From assembly GCF_023264855.1 (NCBI RefSeq), contig NZ_JAHFUW010000004.1, positions 62,001-126,000 on the forward strand: DNA of 64,000 bases, read 5' to 3'. This document shows positions 25,752-34,335 of this stretch, one piece after another; position 1 is the stretch's first letter, and every line of letters begins with the position of its first letter. Position numbers and translations under genes: made by a program. This DNA comes from Herbiconiux sp. (GTDB taxonomy: Bacteria; Actinomycetota; Actinomycetes; Actinomycetales; Microbacteriaceae). Under the pieces are notes generated by a model. It was not told the origin of the DNA. It did no database searches and saw only the letters and a program-made list of their open reading frames with translations.

Positions 25752-25829
25752 GCGTCGGCGCCTTTCGTCGAGCGGAGTCGCACGAACGCGCCCCCTGCAT
25801 CCGAGACTAGGGGATGGAGGCGTCGCCGC

Positions 25830-26624
25830 TCAGTTCTCGTCCCACCCCCGTTCGGGCGTGGCGCAGGTATTGCGGAACACATACTGCGAGGGCCGTTTGC
25901 GCTCGTGGCTGGACCAGTCGATCGCCGGCCGCTGCTGATCGGCGGGCAGATAGCCGAGACGGTAGACCGCCATCAGCTCCAGGTCATCCGGAACCCCGAG
26001 AAGGCTCTCGATCTCGGCCCAGCGACCGGGCACCTCCATCGGGAACGAGACGAACTGGATGCCCATGCCGAGTTCCACGGTGGCGAGCCAGATGTTCTCC
26101 ATCGCGGCGCCCATGCTGAAGACGGAGTAGAACGAGCTGAGCTCGCCGGGGCGGTACTCGGCGCGGTCGAGCATGACGCCGATCAGCAGCGGCGAGCCCG
26201 CCACCAGCTTGCGGTTCTCCTCGCCGAGCGTCTGCGGCACACGGAAGGTGTTCATCAGCTTCTGCCCGCGTGGGGTGAACACCTGCTTGGTGAAGGGGCG
26301 GAGCGCCATCGGCAGCTTGTCGAAGAGCATGCCGCTGCGCGTCGCAGCCATCTCGTCGGCGCTGAACCGGAAGTACGGCTTGTAGCGTTCGAAGAAGGTG
26401 CCGTTCGACATCGCCTCGGTCATGCTGGCACCGCTGATGCCGGCGATGGTCTCGATCGTGGCGCGCTCGTCGATCAGCACGAAGCGCCAGGGCTGGCTGT
26501 TCAGCTGCGAGGGCGCGCGGCCGGCCAGCTCCATCAGGAGCCGCTGGTGCTCGGGGGTCACCGGGTCCGGGCGGAACGGCCCGTTCGTGGTTCTGCGGCG
26601 CCGCACGACGTCGAGGAATTCCAT
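25830..26624 (-). CDS. Nitroreductase family protein
   Basis: 264 aa, FMN-dependent nitroreductase fold. Signature regions: [33 protein letters not shown] (FMN phosphate and ring contacts), [18 protein letters not shown] and a late YRLGY motif. Relatives reduce nitro groups, quinones or enones with NAD(P)H. A helical insertion (about residues 70-130) is longer than in minimal family members. The ATG at 26622-26624 follows AGGAGGCGGAGCG, an excellent ribosome binding site. The upstream membrane-protein gene ends 11 bp before it, so the two are probably co-transcribed. Confidence 0.88.
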   Translation of the reverse strand: MEFLDVVRRRRTTNGPFRPDPVTPEHQRLLMELAGRAPSQLNSQPWRFVLIDERATIETIAGISGASMTEAMSNGTFFERYKPYFRFSADEMAATRSGMLFDKLPMALRPFTKQVFTPRGQKLMNTFRVPQTLGEENRKLVAGSPLLIGVMLDRAEYRPGELSSFYSVFSMGAAMENIWLATVELGMGIQFVSFPMEVPGRWAEIESLLGVPDDLELMAVYRLGYLPADQQRPAIDWSSHERKRPSQYVFRNTCATPERGWDEN

Positions 26625-26635
26625 CGCTCCGCCTC

Positions 26636-26971
26636 CTACTTTCGCGACAGGATGAGGCCGGCCGCGAAGAACGGCGCGGCGGTCAGCGCCAGCACGACGT
26701 GCCGTCGGGAGCGCGCGCTGATGCGGGGGATGATCGTGAGCGGCACGGCGGCCGGGGCGAGGGCGAGAGCAGCGCGTCGATCGCCCGCCCGTCCGCGCAG
26801 AACGGCGCTTCCGGCCGCGGCGGCGGCCAGCGTCGACGTGGCGATGTAGAGCGCGTGGTGAACCCAGCGGAACCGCCGGGTATCGATCATCCCGAGCCCC
26901 ACGGAGGCGCCGAGCGCGCAGTTGGCCGTGTAGCTCGCCGCGGCCGCCACGAACAGCGGATGGGGACTCAT
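26636..26971 (-). CDS. Small membrane protein, unknown function
   Basis: 111 aa with three to four hydrophobic stretches (about residues 8-30, 38-60, 66-82 and 90-107), rich in Ala and Arg. It contains [15 protein letters not shown], which recalls short uncharacterised actinobacterial membrane proteins. There is no assigned function. The gene precedes the nitroreductase on the same strand with an 11-bp gap and is divergent from the Pro-rich protein at 27035. Confidence 0.65.
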   Translation of the reverse strand: MSPHPLFVAAAASYTANCALGASVGLGMIDTRRFRWVHHALYIATSTLAAAAAGSAVLRGRAGDRRAALALAPAAVPLTIIPRISARSRRHVVLALTAAPFFAAGLILSRK

Positions 26972-27034
26972 TTCGCCAGACTACGCGACCGCGCCGGCAC
27001 GGCAAGGGCCGCCCCGGGTGACACACTGGAAGCG

Positions 27035-28246
27035 ATGACGAACCAGCCCGGCCGCCCGCCTGTTCCGCCGCTCCCGGAGGGCATCCCACCGCTGCCCCCG
27101 TCGCTCGGTGCGGAGGATCGCGCCGAGCTCAGCACTCCCGTCGGGGCCCCGCGACCGGCGTCACACCCCGGGCTGCCGCCCACGCCCCCGATGCCCGGCA
27201 CGCCGATTGCGTCGAGGGAGGCTCCGGATGCGGTCGCGCGCGCGGCGACGCTCCCGGCGCCGTCGCGGTCGCCGTTCGAGGCCGCCCCGGTGCCGTCCCC
27301 GTCATCGTCGCCGTCCGACGGCGCGCAGGCGGCCCCTCCCCGGCTCGGACGCGGTCCGGCGCCCACGCCACTGACCTCGCCAGCCACGCCGTCTTCGCCC
27401 GCGCTGCCGTACTCGCCTGCGCCGTCGGTCTCGCCCAAACGGCCGTCCTCGCCCGCGCCGCGCCGGCCCTCGATGGCGCGCACCGCCCCTGCACAGCGCC
27501 CTGTCCGCTCCGCTCCCTCCGGCTCCCGGCCGCGTTCGGCGCGCCCGCTCGCCATCCTGGCTCTCGCGGCCGGTGTGCTCGCCCTGATCGGATCGTTCGT
27601 GCCGTTCGTGAACCTGGGCGCGTGGGTTCTTGGCGTGGCCGCCGTGGCGCTCGGTGTGCTGGTGCTGGCGCGGCACCTCCCCGGCCGTCCGCTCGCGGCC
27701 GCGGGCATCGTGACAGGAGGTCTCGCCCTCCTCGTCTCCGCGGTCATGCTGCTGGTCTTCTCCACGGGGTTGCTCGGCCAGTTCGGTGGGGGAGCGGTCC
27801 CGCCCGGCACGGATCCGTCGTCCACGGCACCGGATGCCGCTGCCGGCGATGTCATCTCGGCCCGCTTCGGCCAGACGGTCACCTACGACGACGGACTCCA
27901 GGTGCAGGTCAGCGCCCCGAGCGTCTACGCCTCCTCAGCCGACGGCGCCCGCGATGAGGATTCCACGGCGATCGTCGTGACGATCACTCTGTACAACGGC
28001 ACGTCCGATCCGTTCCAGCCGGCCTTCTCCTCGCGGGGGTCGGTCGCGGGTCAGGATGCGACGCCGGTGGCCGACCCGTCGAACGCCGCGCTGAGCGGTC
28101 CCCCGGCGGAGCCCGTCCCGCCGGGGGAGGCGGTGAGCTGGCAGGAGGCGTACTCCGTGGCATCCGGTACCGACGTCGTGCCCGCCGACCTCGTCTACGA
28201 GATCGAGCCGACGCCGGACTACTTCGCCGCCCGCTTCACGAACTGA
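27035..28246 (+). CDS. Pro-rich membrane protein with DUF4352-like extracellular domain
   Basis: 403 aa. The first 165 residues are a low-complexity Pro/Ser/Ala-rich cytoplasmic region. Two or three transmembrane segments follow (about 170-240; [52 protein letters not shown]), a DUF4190-like arrangement. The external C-terminal domain (about 265-403) has [29 protein letters not shown] and [15 protein letters not shown], typical of DUF4352/telokin-like beta domains. Function is unknown. The ATG at 27035 has GGAAG 4-8 nt upstream. The structured palindrome at 28262 follows the stop. Confidence 0.75.
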   Translation: MTNQPGRPPVPPLPEGIPPLPPSLGAEDRAELSTPVGAPRPASHPGLPPTPPMPGTPIASREAPDAVARAATLPAPSRSPFEAAPVPSPSSSPSDGAQAAPPRLGRGPAPTPLTSPATPSSPALPYSPAPSVSPKRPSSPAPRRPSMARTAPAQRPVRSAPSGSRPRSARPLAILALAAGVLALIGSFVPFVNLGAWVLGVAAVALGVLVLARHLPGRPLAAAGIVTGGLALLVSAVMLLVFSTGLLGQFGGGAVPPGTDPSSTAPDAAAGDVISARFGQTVTYDDGLQVQVSAPSVYASSADGARDEDSTAIVVTITLYNGTSDPFQPAFSSRGSVAGQDATPVADPSNAALSGPPAEPVPPGEAVSWQEAYSVASGTDVVPADLVYEIEPTPDYFAARFTN

Positions 28247-28261
28247 CAGGTCGCCCTGGAT

Positions 28262-28332
28262 GGGGTTCTTGTCGGAATAGCGACCGCCGAGCTCTCTGTG
28301 AGCTCGGCGCCTCGTATTCCTGCACGAACCCC
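28262..28332. repeat. 71-bp three-tier symmetric palindrome
   Basis: Three nested perfect stems: 28262-28268 with 28326-28332 (GGGGTTC/GAACCCC), 28274-28279 with 28315-28320 (GGAATA/TATTCC), and 28286-28294 with 28300-28308 (GCCGAGCTC/GAGCTCGGC). They are separated by symmetric internal loops of 5+5 and 6+6 nt, with a TCTGT apical loop. It lies between two convergent genes. At minimum it is a bidirectional terminator. Confidence 0.8.
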
Positions 28333-28337
28333 GGAGA

Positions 28338-29198
28338 TCAGAGCGCGGCGGCCTCGTCGGTGAGGCCGGCGATGAGGTCGACGGCCTCGAGGGGCCTCGA
28401 GGTGCCGGGCGTGAGGTAGGTGACCGTGAAGCCGAGGCGTGCGGCCGTCTCGAGGGAGGCCAGCACGCTGTCGCGCGTGGCATCCGGACCCATCGCGATG
28501 ATGGTGGTCTTCTCGATGGAGTCGTAGTCGCGCCCGACGGCGTCCGCGTGCCCGCGCAGCACCTCGAGCTTGTGGGCGCTCTCGTCGCCGAAGAAGATGT
28601 TGCACGCGTCGGCGTACTGCGCCACGAGCCGCAGGGTCTTGCGCTCGCCCGAGCCGCCGATCATGAGGTAAGGGTGGGGCTTGGAGAGCGGAGCCGGAAC
28701 GCTCAGCGTGCGGCCGAGCTGGTAGTGGGCACCGTCGAAGGGGCCGTCGTCGTCGCTCCACATCTGCAGGCAGATCTGCAGGGTCTCCTCGAGTCGCTCG
28801 AACCGCTCCTTTGTGGAAGGGAAGAGCAGCCCCAGTCCGGTGGCCTCCTCCTCGTTCCAGGCGGCGCCGATGCCGAGACCGGCGCGGCCGCCGCTCAGCA
28901 CGTCGAGGGTGGCGATCTGCTTGGCGAGCAGCCCGGGTGCCCGGTAGGTGACGCCGGTCACGAGGCAGTGCAGCAGCATCCGCTCGGTGTGCGCCGCGAG
29001 GAACCCGAGCAGCGTGTACGCCTCGAGCATGTCGTTCTCGGCCGGCCCCACCCCCCGGATCTGCCAGAGGTGATCCATCACCGTGAGCCGGGCGATCCCG
29101 CCCGCCTCGGCCTCCCGCGCCACCCGCGCCAGTGTCGGGGCAAGGGCGGCGGGCCCGCCCTCGAAGGTCAGATTGGCCAGATGCAGTCCCAGTTCCAT
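28338..29198 (-). CDS. LLM-class F420-dependent oxidoreductase
   Basis: 286 aa, luciferase-like TIM barrel. Family features: N-terminal MELGLHLANLTFEGG, VMDHLWQIRGVG, GVTYRAPGLLAKQIATLDVLSGGRAGLGIGAAWNEEEA in pieces (the VLSGGR-GxGAxWxExE block of F420-dependent members), and LMIGGSGERKTLRLVA. It is about 100 residues shorter than the NtaA-like monooxygenases near 52-60 kb and belongs to a different subgroup. Substrate is unknown. The ATG at 29196-29198 has TAGCGT 7 nt upstream (29206-29211), so the transcript is probably leaderless. Confidence 0.88.
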   Translation of the reverse strand: MELGLHLANLTFEGGPAALAPTLARVAREAEAGGIARLTVMDHLWQIRGVGPAENDMLEAYTLLGFLAAHTERMLLHCLVTGVTYRAPGLLAKQIATLDVLSGGRAGLGIGAAWNEEEATGLGLLFPSTKERFERLEETLQICLQMWSDDDGPFDGAHYQLGRTLSVPAPLSKPHPYLMIGGSGERKTLRLVAQYADACNIFFGDESAHKLEVLRGHADAVGRDYDSIEKTTIIAMGPDATRDSVLASLETAARLGFTVTYLTPGTSRPLEAVDLIAGLTDEAAAL

Positions 29199-29205
29199 GG
29201 GGCTG

Positions 29206-29211
29206 ACGCTA
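29206..29211 (-). promoter_or_regulatory. Leaderless -10 element of the LLM oxidoreductase gene
   Basis: TAGCGT on the minus strand, 7 nt before the ATG at 29198. Confidence 0.6.
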
Positions 29212-29272
29212 CTCCGCTCCCACGAGAACCTGAGCTCAATCGTGTCGGCCGAAGGCCGAACCATAAACGGAG

Positions 29273-29343
29273 AGGGGATGACGGGAATCGAACCCGCGTG
29301 ATCAGTTTGGAAGACTGAGGCTCTACCATTGAGCTACATCCCC
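29273..29343 (-). tRNA. tRNA-Gly (TCC)
   Basis: 71-nt cloverleaf on the minus strand. Acceptor GGGGATG pairs with CATCCCC. The anticodon stem TCAGT/ACTGA encloses CTTCCAA, giving anticodon TCC. The T-loop is TTCGATT. CCA is not encoded. Confidence 0.95.
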
Positions 29344-29400
29344 GCGCAGGGGGTGAAACCCCAGGCACCCGAACATCGTAGTACAGCTTCGAAGGTGCTG

Positions 29401-29429
29401 TGTGACCCTCGATCGGCGTGCAGTAGACT
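29401..29429 (+). promoter_or_regulatory. Promoter of tRNA-Pro
   Basis: -35-like TGTGAC (29401-29406), 17-bp spacer, -10 TAGACT (29424-29429). It lies about 78 bp upstream of the mature tRNA 5' end. Confidence 0.55.
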
Positions 29430-29506
29430 TGCCGAGGCCATTTCGCCGGAACGCGGGCAGCCGCCTACCCAAGCAGGTGTCCGAACCGGATTGGGTCTTC
29501 TCGATC

Positions 29507-29581
29507 CGGGGCGTAGCTCAGCTTGGCTAGAGCGCCCGCTTTGGGAGCGGGAGGTCGCAGGTTCGAATCCTGTCGCCCCGA
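29507..29581 (+). tRNA. tRNA-Pro (TGG)
   Basis: 75-nt cloverleaf. Acceptor CGGGGCG pairs with CGCCCCG. Anticodon stem CCCGC/GCGGG encloses TTTGGGA, giving anticodon TGG. The T-loop is TTCGAAT. CCA is not encoded. It lies 44 bp upstream of tig; a tRNA directly before tig is common in actinobacteria. Confidence 0.95.
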
Positions 29582-29625
29582 CACGACTTGATTCGCATCA
29601 CCGAAACCATCAGGAGAGACTCAAC

Positions 29626-30987
29626 GTGAAGACCACGGTCGAAAAGCTCAGCCCCACGCGTGTGAAGATAGCTATCTTCGTCACCCCCGACGAGCTGAAG
29701 CCCAGCATCGATCACGCCTACAGCCACATCGCCGAATCCATCAACATCCCCGGATTCCGTAAGGGCAAGGTGCCGCCGCCCATCATCAACCAGCGCGTCG
29801 GCAAAGAGGCCGTTCTCGAGCACGCCGTCAACGACGGCCTCGACCGCTTCTACCGCCAGGCCGTCACCGAGAACGAGCTGCGCCCGCTCGGCCGCCCGCA
29901 GGCCGACATCGTCGAGTGGCCCAAGGCCGAAGACTTCTCCGGTGACCTGGAGCTCGCCATCGAGGTCGACGTGCGCCCCGAGATCGAGCTGCCCGACTAC
30001 GAGGGCTTCGAGGTGGCCGTGGAGCCCGCCGTCGTCGCCGACTCGGACGTCGACGAAGAACTGGAGCGCCTGCGCAGCCGTTTCGGCACGCTGGTGACCG
30101 TCGAGCGCCCCGCCAAGACGGGCGACTTCGCCCAGCTCGACCTGGTGGCGACCGTCGACGACATCGAGGTCGACACCGCATCCGGCATCTCCTACGAGAT
30201 CGGATCGGGCGAGCTGCTCGAGGGCATCGACGAGGCCCTCGACACCCTCACCGCCGGTGAGACCACCACGTTCGAGGCTCCGCTGCTCGGCGGCGAGTAC
30301 GCCGGCCGCGACGCCCTGGTCACCGTCACGCTCAACTCCGTCAAGGAGCGCGAGCTGCCCGAGGCCGACGACGACTTCGCCCAGATCGCCAGCGAGTTCG
30401 ACACCCTCGACGAGCTGAAGAAGTCGCTCAAGGAGCAGGTCGAGAAGCAGAAGGCCTTCGGCCAGGCTTCCGAAGCCCGCACCAAGATCGTCGAGTCGCT
30501 GCTGGAAAAGGTCGAGATCCCCGTTCCCCCGGCGCTGATCGAAGACGAGGTGCACCGTCACCTCGAGGGCGAGAACCGCCTCGAAGACGACGAGCACCGC
30601 GCCGAGGTGACCGAGTCGAGCACCAACACCTTCAAGACCCAGATCCTGCTGGATTCGGTGGTGGAGAAGGAAGAGGTCAAGGTCTCGCAAGACGAGCTCA
30701 CTCAGTACCTCGTGCAGTCCTCGGCCCAGTACGGCATGGACCCGAACGAGTTCGTGAAGATCCTCTCCGAGTCGAACCAGATCCCCGCGATGGTGGCCGA
30801 GGTCGCCCGCAACAAGGCGCTGGCGATCGTGCTGTCGAAGGCGAAGGTCGTCGACACCGACGGCAAGGCCGTCGACATCAGCGAGTTCACCACGCTGGCC
30901 GAAGACGGAGAAGGCCCCAACCTGGTCGGCGCCGCCGACGAGCACGAGGGTCACGACCACGACGACCACGAGGGCCACTCGCACTAG
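29626..30987 (+). CDS. tig: Trigger factor, ribosome-associated chaperone
   Basis: 453 aa. It has the ribosome-binding domain with the GFRKGKVPP signature near residue 45, an FKBP-like PPIase domain (about 155-235), and a helical C-terminal chaperone domain (about 240-430). Trigger factor shields nascent chains at the exit tunnel. The C-terminus carries an acidic His-rich tail, [15 protein letters not shown], able in principle to bind metal ions. The GTG at 29626 is preceded by CAGGAGAGACTCAAC, which decides the start over upstream in-frame codons that run through tRNA-Pro. In most actinobacteria clpP1 follows close by; here a 14-kb block intervenes. Confidence 0.96.
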   Translation: MKTTVEKLSPTRVKIAIFVTPDELKPSIDHAYSHIAESINIPGFRKGKVPPPIINQRVGKEAVLEHAVNDGLDRFYRQAVTENELRPLGRPQADIVEWPKAEDFSGDLELAIEVDVRPEIELPDYEGFEVAVEPAVVADSDVDEELERLRSRFGTLVTVERPAKTGDFAQLDLVATVDDIEVDTASGISYEIGSGELLEGIDEALDTLTAGETTTFEAPLLGGEYAGRDALVTVTLNSVKERELPEADDDFAQIASEFDTLDELKKSLKEQVEKQKAFGQASEARTKIVESLLEKVEIPVPPALIEDEVHRHLEGENRLEDDEHRAEVTESSTNTFKTQILLDSVVEKEEVKVSQDELTQYLVQSSAQYGMDPNEFVKILSESNQIPAMVAEVARNKALAIVLSKAKVVDTDGKAVDISEFTTLAEDGEGPNLVGAADEHEGHDHDDHEGHSH

Positions 30988-31006
30988 TCGCGAGGCTCGC
31001 CCGAGT

Positions 31007-31051
31007 CGAGACCCGCCGCCCCCGCCGATCTGGCCGGGCCGGCGGGTCTCG
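31007..31051 (+). terminator. Terminator of tig
   Basis: CGAGACCCGCCG (31007-31018) pairs with CGGCGGGTCTCG (31040-31051), a perfect 12-bp stem around a GC-rich loop. It is followed by TCGTTT, which leads straight into the ROK gene promoter. Confidence 0.85.
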
Positions 31052-31056
31052 TCGTT

Positions 31057-31062
31057 TAGGCT
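31057..31062 (+). promoter_or_regulatory. Leaderless -10 element of the ROK regulator gene
   Basis: TAGGCT followed by 6 nt and the GTG start at 31069. Confidence 0.65.
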
Positions 31063-31068
31063 CGGGCT

Positions 31069-32211
31069 GTGAGGACAACGGCGACCGCGGACGGCGAGCG
31101 CACCTGGCCCGAGCTGCACGACGGCCAGCGGGCGGTGCTGCTCGAGGTGCTCATCCACGGCTCGATGTCGCGCGCCGAGCTCTCCCGGCGCCTGGGCCTC
31201 AGCCGCACGAGCCTGTCGCGTCTCACCCGCGAGCTCGTGGAGCTCGGGCTCGTCGCCGAGGGCGAGACCCTGCCGATCGGCGGCCGGGGCCGCCCTTCCG
31301 AGATGCTGCACATCCGGCCCGAGGCCGCCCTGTTCGCCGGCATCAAGCTCACCGGCAGCGCGCTCTACGTGGCGGTAACCGACCTGCACGCCAAAATCGT
31401 GCTGCGGGAGGATCACGATCTCGACTCCCGTGCCGTCGACGACGTGGTCGCCTTGATCGGCGACGTCATCCGGCGACTGCGGATCGCGCATCCGCGGCTC
31501 ACCGCCGTGGGGGTGTGCCTGGCCGGCGATGTGGAAGACGTGGGCGACCGGCAGCTGGTGGTCGGATCGCACTTCCTCGGCTGGGACCAGGTCGCGCTGG
31601 CCGACCTCGTGGGCAGAGCCACAGGGCTGCCGGCCGTGGCCGCGAACGACGTGCAGTCGCTCACCTCGGCCCACCACTGGTTCGGGGCGGGCGTCGGCCT
31701 TCGCTCCTTCGCCGTGATCGGCCTCGGTGCCGGCATCGGCGCAGGCATCGTGGCCAACGGAACCATCATCAAGGGCGCGCGCGGCCACCCCGGCAAGATC
31801 GGTCATCTGCCGGTCACCGCGACGGGGCCGCGCTGCGACCGCGGCCACGTCGGCTGTGTGTCGGCCTACGTGACGGTTCCCGCCATCCTGCAGAACGCGC
31901 AGACCGACGAGTACTCGGAGGCCCTGGCGAGCGCCCGCCGGGGCGAGCCTCTCGCGCTGAAGGCCTTCCAGGCGGCGGGCTACGCGCTCGGCACCGCGAT
32001 CGCCACCATCGTCGACCTGGTCGACCCCGAGAAGGTCGTGGTCACCGGCGAGGGTCTCGCCATCCTCGAGCTGGCCTGGGCGGCCATGGACGAGGGCATC
32101 GCCGCCCGACTGGATCCGGCCTCGGAGCCGGTGCCCGTTCAGGCGCGCGACTTCGACTTCTCCGACTACGCCTGGGCCGCCGCCATCAGCGCGATCCGCC
32201 ACATCGTGTGA
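31069..32211 (+). CDS. ROK-family transcriptional regulator
   Basis: 380 aa. An N-terminal winged helix-turn-helix (about residues 20-70; SRAELSRRLGLSRTSLSRLT) is followed by a ROK sugar-kinase-like domain: GVCLAGDV, AANDVQSLT, GLGAGIGAGIV and GARGHPGKIGHLPV. In other ROK proteins a His and three Cys (CxCGxxGC) hold zinc; here the segment reads CDRGHVGCV, so one Cys is replaced by Arg. ROK regulators sense sugars or sugar phosphates and usually repress nearby sugar-use genes. It heads the glycosidase block, so it is the likely local regulator, probably acting at the palindrome at 35361-35385. The GTG start is set by the leaderless -10. Confidence 0.9.
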   Translation: MRTTATADGERTWPELHDGQRAVLLEVLIHGSMSRAELSRRLGLSRTSLSRLTRELVELGLVAEGETLPIGGRGRPSEMLHIRPEAALFAGIKLTGSALYVAVTDLHAKIVLREDHDLDSRAVDDVVALIGDVIRRLRIAHPRLTAVGVCLAGDVEDVGDRQLVVGSHFLGWDQVALADLVGRATGLPAVAANDVQSLTSAHHWFGAGVGLRSFAVIGLGAGIGAGIVANGTIIKGARGHPGKIGHLPVTATGPRCDRGHVGCVSAYVTVPAILQNAQTDEYSEALASARRGEPLALKAFQAAGYALGTAIATIVDLVDPEKVVVTGEGLAILELAWAAMDEGIAARLDPASEPVPVQARDFDFSDYAWAAAISAIRHIV

Positions 32212-32241
32212 GCGAGCGGCGCCCCGCGTCGCCGCCTCCGC

Positions 32242-32247
32242 TACACT
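32242..32247 (+). promoter_or_regulatory. Candidate -10 of the GH42 gene
   Basis: TACACT at about 32242-32247, some 40 nt upstream of the ATG at 32285. No clear -35 and no copy of the ROK-type palindrome is visible here. Confidence 0.35.
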
Positions 32248-32284
32248 CTCCAGTCGTTCCCCGACAGATCGGATCTCTGCGCCC

Positions 32285-34321
32285 ATGCCGCTCCCCGTGT
32301 CGCCCACCGGCCGTTCCCTGCCCTGGCCCACCCCGGGTCTGGCATTCGGCGGCGACTACAACCCCGAGCAGTGGCCGGAGGAGGTCTGGGCGGAGGACGT
32401 GCGCCTGATGCAGGAGGCCGGCGTCACGATCGTGACGGTCGGGGTGTTCTCGTGGGGAGCGCTGGAGGTCGCCGACGGCGAATTCGATTTCGGCTGGCTC
32501 GATCGCGTGATCGCGCTGCTGCACGAGGGCGGCATCGCCGTCGACCTCGCCACCCCCACGGCGTCCCCGCCGATCTGGCTGCACCAGGCGCATCGCGAGA
32601 TCCTCCCGGTGTCGCGCACCGGCGAACGCTACTGGCAGGGCGGGCGGCTGGGCTGGTGCCCGAGCTCCGCGGTGTTCCGCGCCCACGCCCTGCGGATCGT
32701 GCGCGAACTCGCCCGACGGTACGGCGAGCATCCGGCGGTGCGGATGTGGCATGTCTCCAACGAGCTCGGCGGCGGCAATCGGCTTTGCTACTGCGACGAG
32801 TCGGCCGCGCACTTCCGCCGCTGGCTCGACGAACGGTACGGCACCGTCGCGGCGCTCAACGAGGCCTGGGGCACGGCGTTCTGGGGGCACCAGTACACCG
32901 ATTTCGCTCAGGTGCTGCCGCCGCGCGACAGCGAGTCGACGCCGAATCCGGGGCTCGTGCTCGACTTCGACCGCTTCTCGTCGGATGCGCTGCTCGAGCA
33001 CTACCTGGCCGAGCGCGACGCCCTGCGCGAGGTGACTCCGGACATCCCCGTCACCACCAATTTCATGGTGGCCCAGGGTCCCGGCGTCGTCGACTACGCC
33101 GGCTGGGCCCCGCATGTCGACGTGCTCGCCAACGACCACTACTCGCTCTCGGTCGACCCGAACCGGGAGCAGGAGCTCGCCTTCTCGGGCGACCGGATGC
33201 GCGGACTCGACGTGACGCGGCCGTGGCTCGTGATGGAGCACTCCACCAGCGCCGTGAACTGGCAGTCGAGAAACCGCTCGAAGGCGCCGGGCGAGCTCGT
33301 GCGCAACAGCCTCACGCACGTGGCCCGGGGCGCCGACGGCGCGATGTTCTTCCAATGGCGGGCGTCGACGGCGGGAGCCGAGCAGTTCCATTCGGCGATG
33401 CTTCCGCACGCCGGCACCCGCACCAAGGTGTGGCGCGACGTCTGCGAACTGGGGCGCATCCTGGGCGCCCTCGCCGAGCTGCGGGGAACGCTCGTGGAGC
33501 GGCCGCAGGTCGCCATCCTGATCGACGACCAGGCGGGCTGGTCCTGGAATTCGGGTCAGAAGCCGCACCACGACCTGGCGCCCTCGCACGCGGCCCGCGA
33601 GTACCACCGGGCGCTCTGGGAGCGCGGTGTCACGGCCGACGTCGTGCCGCCGCACGCACCGCTGCACGGGTACCGGCTCATCGTGGTGCCGGCGCTGTTC
33701 CTGGCCGACGACCGCGCCGCCGCCGCGGTGTCGGCGGCGGCGCACGCGGGAGCCACGGTCGTGGTGACCTACCTCTCGGGCATCGTCGACGAGACCGACC
33801 GGGTGCGCGCCGGGGGCTACCCGGGCGCGTTCCGGGAGCTGCTCGGGGTGTTCGTGGAGGAGTTCTTCGTGCTGCTGGACGAGGAGCAGCTCTCCCTGGA
33901 CAACGGATGGCGCGCCACGACGTGGAGCGAGTGGGTGCACGCCGACGCCGCCGAGGTGGTCGCGCGCTACGCGGACGGGCCGCTGAAGGGGCATCCGGCG
34001 ATCACCCGGCGTGCCGTGGGCGAGGGCGACGGCGCCGGCGCGGCCTGGTACGTGTCGGCCCGTCTCGATCACCGGAGCCTGGGTGCCTTGACGGACGACA
34101 TCCTGATCGCCTCCGGAGTGCGCCCGACGGTGCCGGTCGCAGCGGGGCTGGAGGCTGTGCGCCGGGTGGGCGAGACGGGTTCGTACCTCTTCGCCATCAA
34201 CCATTCCGGCGAGGAGCTGCGGGTGCCCGCGTCAGGCCAGGACCTCGTGTCGGGCAGCCGAGCCGACGGTACCCTCGTGCTCGCGCCCGGTGGCGTGGCG
34301 GTGCTGCGCGAAGACGCCTGA
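32285..34321 (+). CDS. Beta-galactosidase, GH42
   Basis: 678 aa, complete GH42: catalytic TIM barrel (about 15-390), trimerisation domain (about 395-600) and short C-terminal beta domain. FGGDYNPEQWP and the Trp-rich N-terminus are typical. The acid/base is E160 in WHVSNELGG and the nucleophile is E318 in VMEHSTSAVNW. No signal peptide is present, so it acts on imported oligosaccharides in the cytoplasm, releasing terminal beta-linked galactose. In the locus it would remove galactose from xyloglucan side chains. It follows the ROK gene by 73 bp on the same strand. GH42 specificity can also include beta-1,3/1,4/1,6 galactosides and arabinosides. Confidence 0.93.
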   Translation: MPLPVSPTGRSLPWPTPGLAFGGDYNPEQWPEEVWAEDVRLMQEAGVTIVTVGVFSWGALEVADGEFDFGWLDRVIALLHEGGIAVDLATPTASPPIWLHQAHREILPVSRTGERYWQGGRLGWCPSSAVFRAHALRIVRELARRYGEHPAVRMWHVSNELGGGNRLCYCDESAAHFRRWLDERYGTVAALNEAWGTAFWGHQYTDFAQVLPPRDSESTPNPGLVLDFDRFSSDALLEHYLAERDALREVTPDIPVTTNFMVAQGPGVVDYAGWAPHVDVLANDHYSLSVDPNREQELAFSGDRMRGLDVTRPWLVMEHSTSAVNWQSRNRSKAPGELVRNSLTHVARGADGAMFFQWRASTAGAEQFHSAMLPHAGTRTKVWRDVCELGRILGALAELRGTLVERPQVAILIDDQAGWSWNSGQKPHHDLAPSHAAREYHRALWERGVTADVVPPHAPLHGYRLIVVPALFLADDRAAAAVSAAAHAGATVVVTYLSGIVDETDRVRAGGYPGAFRELLGVFVEEFFVLLDEEQLSLDNGWRATTWSEWVHADAAEVVARYADGPLKGHPAITRRAVGEGDGAGAAWYVSARLDHRSLGALTDDILIASGVRPTVPVAAGLEAVRRVGETGSYLFAINHSGEELRVPASGQDLVSGSRADGTLVLAPGGVAVLREDA

Positions 34322-34335
34322 GGTCTTCGCGGGCC

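Noticed and set aside
31007-31051. Attachment site or integration scar at the left edge of the sugar cassette
   Set aside because: The sequence is a normal intrinsic terminator, no matching repeat is seen at the right edge (45064-45157), and no integrase is present.
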